Shown in pieces: positions 7,877 through 15,152 of a DNA stretch of 64,000 nucleotides (positions are counted from its first letter, which is position 1; each line of letters opens with the position of its first letter). Both the position numbers and the translations under genes were made by a program. The notes beneath the pieces are model-generated. The model saw only the letters and a program-made list of their open reading frames with translations. It was not told where the DNA came from and did no database searches. The DNA comes from DATBLE01 sp963775695 (GTDB taxonomy: Bacteria; Actinomycetota; Thermoleophilia; Gaiellales; Gaiellaceae). The stretch covers positions 496,001 to 560,000 of the forward strand of contig CAVZJU010000001.1 of NCBI GenBank assembly GCA_963775695.1, in the 5' to 3' direction.

Positions 7877-7955
7877 GAGACGAAGCCGGGCACAAAGGCG
7901 ACGGCGAAGCTGTCGACCTTGGTTCGAGGCGATGTCGTGACGCCTCCGGCGTCAC
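7873..7955 (+). repeat. In-frame repeat at hisD start (copy 1)
   Basis: About 80 bases starting exactly at the GTG overlap, roughly 80% identical by eye to 10622-10705 at the hisH start. Shared blocks include GACGAAGCCG, CGGCGAAGC and CGAGGCGAT. Both copies encode a DEA...GEAV.LG.RR.RDA.GV pattern. Copy 1 ends in a perfect hairpin, GTGACGCC-TCC-GGCGTCAC. It looks like a small element inserted at operon junctions that has become the 5' coding sequence. Confidence 0.7.
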
Positions 7956-9057
7956 CGAGGTCGCGGAGATCGTCGCCGACGTGCGGGAGCGAGGCGACGC
8001 CGCCGTCCGCGAGTGGTCCGAGCGGTTCGGTGACGGGCCGCCCGGGCGCGTGGAGTCCGGCGGCGAGCTCGACACGGAGCTGCTCCAGGCGGTGCGGGCG
8101 CTGGTCGACGCCGTCAAGGTCGTCCACGCCGCCCAGCGTCCTGGGGATACGTCCGTCACGCCGATCCCGGGCATCGAGGTCACGCGCCGCTGGCTGCCGT
8201 TGGACTCCGTCGGGATCTACGTACCCAGGGGGCTCGTGTCGTCGCTGGTGATGACGGCGGTGCCGGCGCGACTGGCCGGCGTGGAACGGATCGCGATTGC
8301 GACGCCGCGGCCGTCGCCGGCGATGCTGGCGATCGCGGGCGAACTCCGGGTCGACGAGCTCTACTCCATGGGCGGGCCGCAGGCGATCGCCGCGTTCGCC
8401 TACGGCACGGACGGGATCGACCCCGTCGCCAAGATCGTCGGCCCGGGCAACCGCTGGGTGACCGAGGCGAAGCTCCTGGTCTCGAGCCGGGTGGCGACCG
8501 ACCTGCCGGCCGGGCCGAGTGAGGTGCTCGTGATCGCCGACGAGACGGCCGAACCGCAGGCGTGCGCCGCCGACCTGCTGGCCCAGGGCGAACACGGCCC
8601 GGACGGCGAGTCGATCCTCGTGACCACGAGCGCCGAGCTCGCCGACGCCGTCGCCGCCGACGTGGGCGACCGCGCGCGGGTCGAGCTGGTGGGCTCGCTC
8701 GAGGAGGCGCTGGCCCGCGCGAACGAGCTGGCCCCCGAGCACCTCGAGCTCCTGGTCGAGGACCCGGATGGCCTCGCGGCGGGCGTTCGGAACGCCGGAG
8801 CGGTGTTCCTCGGTACGTCTGCGGTCCTGGGCGACTACGCGGCCGGCTCGAACCATGTTCTTCCGACGGGTGGACTGGCGCGCGGCACGGGCGGCCTCGG
8901 CCTGGAGGCGTTCCTCAAGCCAGTCCAGTTCATCCGCGCCACTCCGGGGGCCCTGGCGTCCGTCCGTCCGACGGTCGAGGCCTTCGCGGCGCTCGAAGGC
9001 CTGCCCCTTCATGCCGAGGCCGTGGCGGTCCGGGCCAGCCCCGCAGGCCGGCTGTGA
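7873..9057 (+). CDS. hisD: Histidinol dehydrogenase
   Basis: Zinc enzyme oxidising histidinol to histidine in two NAD-dependent steps. IVGPGNRWVTEAK, DLPAGPSEVLVIAD, the zinc-site segment LLAQGEHGPDGES, DYAAGSNHVLPTGG and the late His in GLPLHAEA are all present. At 394 aa it is shorter than usual (about 420-440). The normal N-terminal helices are replaced by about 27 residues from a repeat shared with the hisH start. GTG 7873 overlaps the hisG stop. Confidence 0.93.
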   Translation: MRDEAGHKGDGEAVDLGSRRCRDASGVTEVAEIVADVRERGDAAVREWSERFGDGPPGRVESGGELDTELLQAVRALVDAVKVVHAAQRPGDTSVTPIPGIEVTRRWLPLDSVGIYVPRGLVSSLVMTAVPARLAGVERIAIATPRPSPAMLAIAGELRVDELYSMGGPQAIAAFAYGTDGIDPVAKIVGPGNRWVTEAKLLVSSRVATDLPAGPSEVLVIADETAEPQACAADLLAQGEHGPDGESILVTTSAELADAVAADVGDRARVELVGSLEEALARANELAPEHLELLVEDPDGLAAGVRNAGAVFLGTSAVLGDYAAGSNHVLPTGGLARGTGGLGLEAFLKPVQFIRATPGALASVRPTVEAFAALEGLPLHAEAVAVRASPAGRL

Positions 9058-10625
9058 GCGCCAGGCCGCTTCCGGACGGGTTCGAGCCGTACGTCTGGGC
9101 CTCGACGTCCGAGGACGTCGCCGCCCGGAACGGGATTCCCGTGGCCCGGGTGATCCGGTTCGACGCCAACGTCCCGCCGCTCCCGGGCGTGCCGCAGGTG
9201 CCCGTCGGCGAGAGCTTCGCCCGGCTGAACGAGTACCCGGAGGGCACCTACCGCGAGCTACGCAAGGCGGCCTCCGCCTACGTCGGCGTAAGCACGGGAC
9301 AGATCGTGCCCGGCGCCGGCGCGGACGGGCTGATCGCTCTCGCGGCGCGCACGTTCCTGGGGCCCGGCAGCCGTGCCTGCGTCACGGGGCCAACCTATCC
9401 GCTGTACGGGATCGCGTCCGCGATCGAGGGAGCCGAGGTGACCGCGGAGCCGGCCGGCGCCGACCTGATCTGGGTCTGCAACCCGAACAACCCGACCGGC
9501 GAGCTCGTCGATCCCGAGCAGATCGCTGCGCTGGCGCTCGCCCACCCCGACGCCGCGGTCGTCGTCGACGAGGCATACGTCGAGTACGGCGGCGGCGCCG
9601 GCGTCGTGCCGCTGATCGAGCGGGCGTCGAACCTGATCGCGATCCGGACGCTCTCGAAGGCGTTCGGGCTGGCCGCGCTGCGGGTCGGGTACGCGGTCGC
9701 CTCGCCGGAGGTCGCGCGGGAGCTGGACCGGCGCCGCGAACCCGCTCCCGTCTCCACCCCGGCCGCCCGGATCGCCGCGGCCGCCCTGAACGATCCCCGG
9801 CTCGACGTCGAGCAGACGGTCGCCGAGCGCGAGCGGATGCGGCGCTCGCTCGCCGCCGCCGGCTTCGACGTCCCGGAGTCGCACGCAAACTTCGTGCTCG
9901 TCCGGATCGACCCGGTGGTCGCGGACCGGCTCGAGGCCCAGGGCCTCGTCGTCCGCCGCTTCCCGGACGCCGTCCGAATCACGGTCCGCCTTCCGGCCGA
10001 GAACGACCTGATTCTGGCGGCACTGGGCGCGGAGCCCGAGCCGGCGTCCGCCCGCTCCGCTCTCGTTCTCCGGACGACGGGGGAGACCGCCCTTCGGGTG
10101 TCTCTCGATCTCGACGGTCGCGGGCGCGGCCGGGTCGCCACCGGGGTCGGCTTCCTCGACCACCTGCTGACCCTGTTCGCGTTCCACGGTGGCCTGGACC
10201 TCGAGCTGCTCGCCGGCGGGGACGTCGAGGTCGACGAGCACCATACGGTCGAGGACGTGCTCGCCGCGCTCGGCGACGCCGTAGCCGGCGCGCTGGACGG
10301 CCGAGGCGGCGTCGCCAGGTACGGCTCGGCGACGGTGCCGATGGACGAGGCGCGGGCGACCGCGGCCGTCGACCTCGTCCGCCGCCCGCACGCCGAGGTG
10401 GCGCTCGCCTTCCGCGGCGACCGCGTCGGCGGCCTGGCGGTGACGCTTCTGCCACACGCGCTCGAGCGGTTCGCGATCCAGGCGGGCCTGACCCTCCACG
10501 TGGACTCGACCGGCGAGGACGACCACCACGTCGCCGAGGCAGCCTTCAAGGCGCTCGGTCGTGCGCTGCGCGAAGCGTGCTCCGTCGACGGCGCTGCGAC
10601 TGGCTCGACGAAGGGATCGCTGTGA
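9054..10625 (+). CDS. Fused histidinol-phosphate aminotransferase / imidazoleglycerol-phosphate dehydratase (HisC-HisB)
   Basis: One uninterrupted 523-codon frame. Residues about 1-325 are HisC: NPNNPTGELVDP, VVVDEAYVEYGG and the PLP Lys in RTLSKAFGLAALRVGY. Residues about 333-523 are HisB: RTTGETALRVSLDLDGRG, GVGFLDHLL, DEHHTVEDVLAALG, VPMDEARA and DDHHVAEAAFKALGRALREA, with both metal-binding HH pairs, ending STKGSL. The join is a short Glu-Pro linker (AEPEPASARS). These enzymes act at steps 8 and 7 and are usually separate. E. coli HisB is also fused, but to the phosphatase. GTG 9054 overlaps hisD. Confidence 0.9.
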   Translation: MSARPLPDGFEPYVWASTSEDVAARNGIPVARVIRFDANVPPLPGVPQVPVGESFARLNEYPEGTYRELRKAASAYVGVSTGQIVPGAGADGLIALAARTFLGPGSRACVTGPTYPLYGIASAIEGAEVTAEPAGADLIWVCNPNNPTGELVDPEQIAALALAHPDAAVVVDEAYVEYGGGAGVVPLIERASNLIAIRTLSKAFGLAALRVGYAVASPEVARELDRRREPAPVSTPAARIAAAALNDPRLDVEQTVAERERMRRSLAAAGFDVPESHANFVLVRIDPVVADRLEAQGLVVRRFPDAVRITVRLPAENDLILAALGAEPEPASARSALVLRTTGETALRVSLDLDGRGRGRVATGVGFLDHLLTLFAFHGGLDLELLAGGDVEVDEHHTVEDVLAALGDAVAGALDGRGGVARYGSATVPMDEARATAAVDLVRRPHAEVALAFRGDRVGGLAVTLLPHALERFAIQAGLTLHVDSTGEDDHHVAEAAFKALGRALREACSVDGAATGSTKGSL

Positions 10626-10705
10626 GCGACGAAGCCGCCGACAGAGGCGGCGGCGAAGCGGTGGGCCTCGGTGCGAGGCGATACCGAGACGCCGCAGGAG
10701 TCAGG
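10622..10705 (+). repeat. In-frame repeat at hisH start (copy 2)
   Basis: Second copy of the element at 7873-7955, again beginning at a GTGA stop-start overlap and again open in the downstream gene's frame. About 18 of the 27 encoded residues match copy 1. It sits exactly between the HisB stop and the conserved HisH start, so it is an insertion at a gene junction rather than part of either enzyme. Confidence 0.7.
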
Positions 10706-11299
10706 GTGGCGCTGGCCGACTACGGAGCGGGGAACCTGCGCAGCCTGTGCTCCGCCCTCCGGCGGGCGGGCGCCGAGCCGGTGATCACCGAGGATCCCGC
10801 GGAGGTCGAGCGCGCGCCGCTCGCCGTGATCGCGGGTGTCGGCAACACCGCCGCGGCGGCAGAGGGTCTCGAGCGGCGGGGCCTGGCAGAGGCGCTCCTC
10901 GCCCGGGCCCGATCGGGCCGGCCGCTGCTGGGCATCTGCGTCGGGATGCAGCTGCTCTTCGGGGAGTCGGAAGAGGGCGGTGCCGGGCTCGCGATCCTCC
11001 CCGGCCGTGTCGAGCGGCTGCGGGCCACGCGCGTCCCGCACATGGGCTGGAACGAGCTCCGCGTCACTGCGCCGACCGGGCTGCTCGACGAGCTCGACGG
11101 CCGGGACGTCTACTTCGCGCACTCGTACGCGTGCGCGCCGGAGGCGGCCATCGCGGTCGCCGAAGTCGACCACGGCGCCGCGGTGGTCGCGGCGGTCGAG
11201 CATGGTCCGATCGCCGGCGTCCAGTTCCACCCCGAGCGCAGCGGCCCGGCCGGCGCGCAGGTGCTCCGCAACGCACTCGCATGGTCAAGAAACGTGTGA
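10622..11299 (+). CDS. hisH: Imidazole glycerol phosphate synthase glutaminase subunit
   Basis: Class I glutamine amidotransferase supplying ammonia to HisF. The nucleophile Cys is in GICVGMQLLFGESEE and the His-Glu pair in VQFHPERSG. Conventional HisH sequences start at VALADYGAGNLRSL, which here begins at GTG 10706. The frame extends back 28 codons to GTG 10622, inside the HisB stop (GTGA), through the repeat also found at hisD. I give the coupled start, but initiation at 10706 would yield an ordinary HisH. Confidence 0.92.
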   Translation: MSDEAADRGGGEAVGLGARRYRDAAGVRVALADYGAGNLRSLCSALRRAGAEPVITEDPAEVERAPLAVIAGVGNTAAAAEGLERRGLAEALLARARSGRPLLGICVGMQLLFGESEEGGAGLAILPGRVERLRATRVPHMGWNELRVTAPTGLLDELDGRDVYFAHSYACAPEAAIAVAEVDHGAAVVAAVEHGPIAGVQFHPERSGPAGAQVLRNALAWSRNV

Positions 11300-12021
11300 T
11301 CCCGTGCCTCGACGTCGCCTCGGGGCGCGTCGTCAAGGGCGTCCGTTTCCGGGCGCTGCGCGAGGTCGGCGATCCCGTCGAGCTGGCGACGCGCTACTCC
11401 GAGCTCGGCGCCGACGAGCTCGTCTTCCTCGACATCACCGCGACCCTCGAGGACCGCGGACCGCTGCTACGGCTGGTCGAACAGGCGGCTGCCGACCTCG
11501 AGATCCCTTTCACCGTCGGCGGCGGGATCACCGTGCTCGAGGATGCGCGGTCACTGCTCCGCGCGGGCGCGGACAAGGTCTCGCTGAACCGCGCCGCCGT
11601 CGACGACCCGTCCTTGCTCACCGCGCTTGCCGCCGAGTTCGGCGCGCAGGCGGTCGTCTGCGCCATCGACGCCCGCGCGGGAGAGGTCGTCACGCACGCC
11701 GGCAACAACGCCCGTGGGCTCGACGCGGTCGCCTGGGCGCAGGAGGCGGTCGACCGCGGCGCCGGCGAGATCCTGTTGACGTCGATCGACGCCGACGGAA
11801 CACGCAACGGCTACGACCTCGAGTTGACCCGACGCGTCGCCGCCGCGGTGTCCGTCCCGGTGGTCGCGTCGGGCGGCGCCGGCGATGCGACCCACCTCGC
11901 CGAGGCATTCGAGGCAGGCGCCGAGGCAGCCCTGGTCGCGTCGATCGTCCACGAGCGGCCCGAGCGGCTGCCCGAGCTCAAGCGGGAGCTCAAGGAGGCA
12001 GGATGGCCCATCAGAGGATGA
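11281..12021 (+). CDS. hisF: Imidazole glycerol phosphate synthase cyclase subunit
   Basis: TIM-barrel cyclase producing imidazole glycerol phosphate and AICAR, partner of HisH. 246 aa. KKRVIPCLDVASGRVVKG has the catalytic Asp, and FLDITATLEDR, FTVGGGI, EILLTSIDADGTRNGYD and VVASGGAGD are the conserved phosphate and active-site loops. It overlaps hisH by 19 bases and hisIE by 4 (ATGA). Confidence 0.95.
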   Translation: MVKKRVIPCLDVASGRVVKGVRFRALREVGDPVELATRYSELGADELVFLDITATLEDRGPLLRLVEQAAADLEIPFTVGGGITVLEDARSLLRAGADKVSLNRAAVDDPSLLTALAAEFGAQAVVCAIDARAGEVVTHAGNNARGLDAVAWAQEAVDRGAGEILLTSIDADGTRNGYDLELTRRVAAAVSVPVVASGGAGDATHLAEAFEAGAEAALVASIVHERPERLPELKRELKEAGWPIRG

Positions 12022-12566
12022 CAGGGCCGGAGCTGACGCCGGCGATCGTCCAGGACGCCGACGACGGGCGCGTGCTGATGCTGGCCTGGATGGACGAGGA
12101 GGCGCTACGCCGCACGCGCGAGAGCGGGGAGGCCTGGTTCTGGAGCCGCTCGCGCCGGGAGCTCTGGCACAAGGGTGAGACGTCGGGCGCGACGCTCGCC
12201 GTGGTCGAGCTCCGGGACGACTGCGACGGCGACGCCGTCCTGCTTCGCGTGCGGGCCACCGGGCCGGTCTGCCACACCGGCTCGCTCTCCTGCTTCGCGC
12301 CGTGGCTGTGGCGGCGGGTCGCCGAGCGCGCGCGCACCAGGCCCGAGGGCTCCTACGTCGCCGGCCTGCTCGAGCAGGGCCCCGCCGCCGTTGCCCGGAA
12401 GGTCGGCGAGGAGGGCGTCGAGGCTGCCCTCGCCGGCGTATCCGAGAGCGACGAGCGCCTGATCGAGGAGCTCGCCGACCTCTGGTTCCACTCGTACGTC
12501 CTGCTCGCCGCCCGCGGCCTGGACCCGGCCGCGGTCGAGGACGAACTCGTGCGTCGCGTCGGTTAG
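12018..12566 (+). CDS. hisI: Bifunctional phosphoribosyl-AMP cyclohydrolase / phosphoribosyl-ATP pyrophosphatase
   Basis: HisI domain (about residues 1-95) followed by HisE domain (about 100-182). AIVQDADDGRVLMLAWMDEE, FWSRSRRELWHKGETSGAT and the metal-site region RDDCDGDA and GPVCHTGSLSCF mark HisI; VARKVGEEGVEAALA and LIEELADLWFHSYVLL mark the helical HisE. It thus performs steps 2 and 3 of the pathway. ATG 12018 overlaps the hisF stop (ATGA); another in-frame ATG at 12003 would add five residues. Confidence 0.93.
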   Translation: MTGPELTPAIVQDADDGRVLMLAWMDEEALRRTRESGEAWFWSRSRRELWHKGETSGATLAVVELRDDCDGDAVLLRVRATGPVCHTGSLSCFAPWLWRRVAERARTRPEGSYVAGLLEQGPAAVARKVGEEGVEAALAGVSESDERLIEELADLWFHSYVLLAARGLDPAAVEDELVRRVG

Positions 12567-12580
12567 CATCGCTTCCCCGC

Positions 12581-12607
12581 GCGCGAGCCGACCATGTCGG
12601 CTCGCGC
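12581..12607. terminator. Perfect 12-bp hairpin between hisIE and amt
   Basis: GCGCGAGCCGAC-CAT-GTCGGCTCGCGC, a 12-bp stem with a three-base loop, lies between two convergent genes. No T tract follows on either strand, so its strength as an intrinsic terminator is uncertain. The loop context CCATGTCGG matches module 2 of the composite palindromic repeat (for example 3082-3090), so it may be a solo copy of that module. Bases 12608-12682 show nothing else. Confidence 0.5.
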
Positions 12608-12682
12608 TGCGAGAAGAGAGGTGGGCGCGGACGGACGCCGCATGTTCCGCCTGCGCCCCGGCCGGGGACCCTATACCTGCCC

Positions 12683-14098
12683 CTACCCCGACGTGCCCGG
12701 AAGCGACGAGGTCTGGTGGACCGTCGCGGCCGCCGCTGCGGGCTGCGGCATGGCGTGCGCGTGCCCGAGATGGCCGTGCGACTCCGTGCCGTATCCGCCC
12801 GGAACCGGGATGTAGAACTCGGGGTAGCCCCACATGCCGTGCTCGTGCACGTCGAGCCCGCCGGTCTCGACCTCCGGATCGACGCGGATGCCCCACGTCA
12901 GCTTGAGCGCCAGGAGGATCAGGAACGACGCTCCGAACGTGAACGCGCCCACGGCGACGAGCCCGAGCGCCTGGACGCCGAGCTGGTGCAGGCCCCCACC
13001 GTAGAAGAGGCCCTTCGAGCCGGTCGCCAGGCTCTTCGCCTGCGAGGGGAGGGTCAGCAGCCCGAGGGAGAGCGTTCCCCAGACGCCAGCCATGCCGTGT
13101 GCTGCGACCGCGCCGATCGGGTCGTCGATGCCGATCCGCTCGACGAGGAGGACGCCGAGCACGACGATCACGCCGGCGACGAAGCCGACGAGGAGCGCAC
13201 CCCATGGCGCGACGAACGCGCACGCCGCGGTGATCGCGACGAGGGCCGCGATCGCGCCGTTGAGCATCATCGAGATGTCCGGCTTCTTGATCACCAGCCA
13301 CGAGGTGATCAGCGCTCCGAACACCCCCGCCGCCGCGGCGATGTTGGTGTTCAGCGCGACGTACGCGAAGAAGCCGAGGCCGCCGAAGTCGACCGACAGG
13401 GTCGAGCCCGGATTGAACCCGAACCAGCCGAACCAGAGGATGAGCACGCCGAGAGTCGTGTAGGCCATGTTGTGGCCGGGAATCGCGTTCGCCTTCCCGT
13501 CGGAGTCGAATTTGCCGATCCGCGGGCCGAGCAACAGCGCCCCGGCGAGCGCTGCGAGGGCCCCCTGGTAGTGGACGACGGTCGACCCGGCGAAGTCCTG
13601 CATCCCCTTCGAGAACAGCCAGCCGTCGGGCGACCAGATCCAGTGCGAGACGACCGAGTAGACCAGGGTGAACGCCAGGCCGAAGACGATGTAGACGTAG
13701 AGCTTCGTCCGCTCGGCCATCGCGCCCCAGACGATCGCGAGCGACACGCCGCAGAACACGACCTCGAACAGGTAGCCGGCCGCTCCCGGGATCTCGCTGA
13801 ACCAGGAGAACGGCGCCTGGCCGATCGACATCAGGTCCGAGGTGTTGGGGAAGAAGCCCGAGCCGCCGACGAGGCCGTTGCCGCCGTCGCCGAAGGCGAT
13901 CCCGAAGCCGACGAGGTAGTAGACCACCGACGCCAGCGCGAAGATCAGGACGTTCTTGGCCGCGATGTGGCCGACGTTCTTCATCCGGGTCAGGCCCGCC
14001 TCGAGAAACGCGAAACCGGCCTGCATGAACATCACGAGCACGCCGGCGATCACGACCCAGATCGTGCTCGCGGCGTAGAGGAGCTCCTTGTTGGTCAT
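12683..14098 (-). CDS. amt: Ammonium transporter
   Basis: Amt/Mep/Rh family channel, 471 aa, with about 11 hydrophobic segments. GFAFLEAGLTRMKNV, SHWIWSPDGWLF, DFAGSTVVHYQGALAALAGA and WFGWFGFNPGS are family signatures; the pore His pair is in VVHYQG and AAHGMAGVWGT. The C-terminal cytoplasmic tail is His-rich (HEHG, HGHLGHAHA). The start overlaps the glnK stop by four bases, the usual glnK-amt pairing, in which PII gates the channel. Confidence 0.94.
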   Translation of the reverse strand: MTNKELLYAASTIWVVIAGVLVMFMQAGFAFLEAGLTRMKNVGHIAAKNVLIFALASVVYYLVGFGIAFGDGGNGLVGGSGFFPNTSDLMSIGQAPFSWFSEIPGAAGYLFEVVFCGVSLAIVWGAMAERTKLYVYIVFGLAFTLVYSVVSHWIWSPDGWLFSKGMQDFAGSTVVHYQGALAALAGALLLGPRIGKFDSDGKANAIPGHNMAYTTLGVLILWFGWFGFNPGSTLSVDFGGLGFFAYVALNTNIAAAAGVFGALITSWLVIKKPDISMMLNGAIAALVAITAACAFVAPWGALLVGFVAGVIVVLGVLLVERIGIDDPIGAVAAHGMAGVWGTLSLGLLTLPSQAKSLATGSKGLFYGGGLHQLGVQALGLVAVGAFTFGASFLILLALKLTWGIRVDPEVETGGLDVHEHGMWGYPEFYIPVPGGYGTESHGHLGHAHAMPQPAAAAATVHQTSSLPGTSG

Positions 14099-14454
14099 GC
14101 GGCTACCTCCACTTCCTCCAGCGCGCTGCCGGTTCGGTTGTGCATCACGGACGCGATCGGGGTCGTCCACACGATCCCGTCGCCTGACTCGTTGCCGCTC
14201 CGCGCCGCGTCGACGATCGCCTCGACCACGGCCGGAGCCTTCGCATCCGGCGTGACGAAGACCAGCAGCGCCTTCGGCAGGAAGCGCGACTCGAAGACGC
14301 GGCCGCGGTACTCGTGCGTGATCCCGCGCTGGCGGCCGTGGCCGACCGCCTCGATCACGGTGACACCGACATGGCCGGCCTCGGCCTCGACCGCGTCGAT
14401 CACGGTCTCGATCCGCTCCCGGATCACGATTGCCTCCACTTTGACCCAGCTCAA
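14095..14454 (-). CDS. glnK: PII nitrogen regulatory protein, divergent
   Basis: 119-aa PII-like trimeric signal protein expected to bind ATP/ADP and 2-oxoglutarate and to block Amt. GHGRQRGITHEYRG and FLPKALLVFV match the T-loop base and beta-3 strand, with the 2-oxoglutarate Lys in FLPK. Canonical Tyr51, the uridylylation/adenylylation site, aligns with Phe54 here, and the GDGK motif reads GDGI. Tyr at the position-46 equivalent is kept. The TTG start is supported by AAAGGAGG just upstream and a TTGA overlap with the GNAT gene. Confidence 0.85.
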   Translation of the reverse strand: MSWVKVEAIVIRERIETVIDAVEAEAGHVGVTVIEAVGHGRQRGITHEYRGRVFESRFLPKALLVFVTPDAKAPAVVEAIVDAARSGNESGDGIVWTTPIASVMHNRTGSALEEVEVAA

Positions 14455-14927
14455 GGCCTCCTCCTTTCGAGTAGCACGGTGTCCCGCCAGACACCGTCGA
14501 GTTGTCCGATTCGCTCCCGCGTGCCGACGACACGGAAGCCGCAGCGGCGGTGGAACTCGATGCTGGCGACGTTGTCGGCGAAGATCGACGCCTGCACCGT
14601 CCAGAAGCCGGCCCGGTCCGCGCCGTCGAGCAGTCGCTCGAGCAACGCCCGGCCGATCCCCTGCCCGCGCAATCCCTCCCCGACGTAGACGCTGTTCTCG
14701 ACCACGCCCGCATAGCAGCCGCGCCGTGAGGTCGGCAGGAGGGCCGCCCAGCCGACCACCCGGCCGCCCTGCTTCGCCACCAGTCGGTGATCGCCGAGAT
14801 AGGCGTCGTCCCAGTCTGCCCACTCGGGGGCCGCGGTCTCGAAGGTGGCCAGCTTCGTGGCGATTCCCTGCTCGTAGATCGCCTTCACCGCCGGCCAGTC
14901 GCCTGTCTTCATCGCTCTGATCTCCAT
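14451..14927 (-). CDS. GNAT N-acetyltransferase, phosphinothricin/methionine-sulfoximine acetyltransferase-like
   Basis: 158-aa acetyltransferase resembling the Pat/Bar/YncA group, which N-acetylate small amino acids or analogues such as phosphinothricin and methionine sulfoximine, both glutamine-synthetase inhibitors. IYEQGIATKLATFET, VYVGEGLRGQGIGRALLERL (acetyl-CoA loop) and FHRRCGFRVVGT are characteristic. It is the first gene of the GNAT-glnK-amt operon, coupled to glnK by TTGA. That setting hints at a role in glutamine-analogue tolerance or nitrogen control, which is inference. Confidence 0.8.
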   Translation of the reverse strand: MEIRAMKTGDWPAVKAIYEQGIATKLATFETAAPEWADWDDAYLGDHRLVAKQGGRVVGWAALLPTSRRGCYAGVVENSVYVGEGLRGQGIGRALLERLLDGADRAGFWTVQASIFADNVASIEFHRRCGFRVVGTRERIGQLDGVWRDTVLLERRRP

Positions 14928-14947
14928 GTCGAATCGGTTCGGACCAC

Positions 14948-14979
14948 AAAAAAAGCCCCAGGACTCGAAGTCCTGAGGC
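14948..14979 (-). terminator. Leader intrinsic terminator (attenuator) of GNAT-glnK-amt
   Basis: In the minus-strand transcript GCCTCAGGACT-TCG-AGTCCTGGGGC forms an 11-bp stem (one G-U pair) with a three-base loop, followed at once by seven U. It lies between the operon promoter (15022-15050) and the first start codon (14927), so it would abort transcription unless prevented. Its 5' arm GCCTC is also the 3' arm of the upstream hexaloop hairpin, giving mutually exclusive structures. Confidence 0.8.
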
Positions 14980-15015
14980 CTCTTTGCCTCTTTGCGCCCC
15001 CTCCGGCGGCGGCGC
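14975..15015 (-). promoter_or_regulatory. Tandem hexaloop hairpin leader, candidate ANTAR antiterminator target
   Basis: From the predicted transcription start at 15015 the RNA forms hairpin P1 (15015-14994: five GC pairs, one mismatch, two pairs, loop GCCGGA), an AAA linker, then P2 (14990-14975: GAGGC-AAAGAG-GCCTC). Known ANTAR targets are two short hairpins with six-base loops carrying A at position 1 and G at position 4, the second overlapping a terminator. P2 fits fully; P1 has G4 but G at position 1. A kinase/ANTAR pair lies at 21.6-24.1 kb. Binding is inferred, not shown. Confidence 0.55.
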
Positions 15016-15021
15016 ACTTCA

Positions 15022-15050
15022 ACAATAGAAGTATTGGCGGACGAGGTCAA
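15022..15050 (-). promoter_or_regulatory. Promoter of GNAT-glnK-amt operon
   Basis: Reading the minus strand, TTGACC (15050-15045), a 17-base spacer and TATTGT (15027-15022) form a near-consensus housekeeping promoter. The expected start, seven bases on, coincides with the first base of the P1 hairpin. This leaves a leader of about 90 bases before the GNAT ATG. Confidence 0.65.
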
Positions 15051-15152
15051 ACCCGGTGCCACCGCCCGCTAGGATGGCTGTCGATCGACCAGGGAGGCGC
15101 TGCTCGATGAAACGAAGAGATCCAGACCGGCACCTGTAGGTCCCCGGCCTCG

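Noticed and set aside
8768..10600. Long frame preceding hisH on the plus strand
   Set aside because: The upstream part is an alternative-frame reading of hisD and hisC-hisB, Arg-rich and motif-free; only the part from 10622 is HisH.
12594..12815. Small frame starting in the hisIE-amt hairpin
   Set aside because: It overlaps the amt 3' end in antisense, starts inside a perfect hairpin and has no family resemblance.
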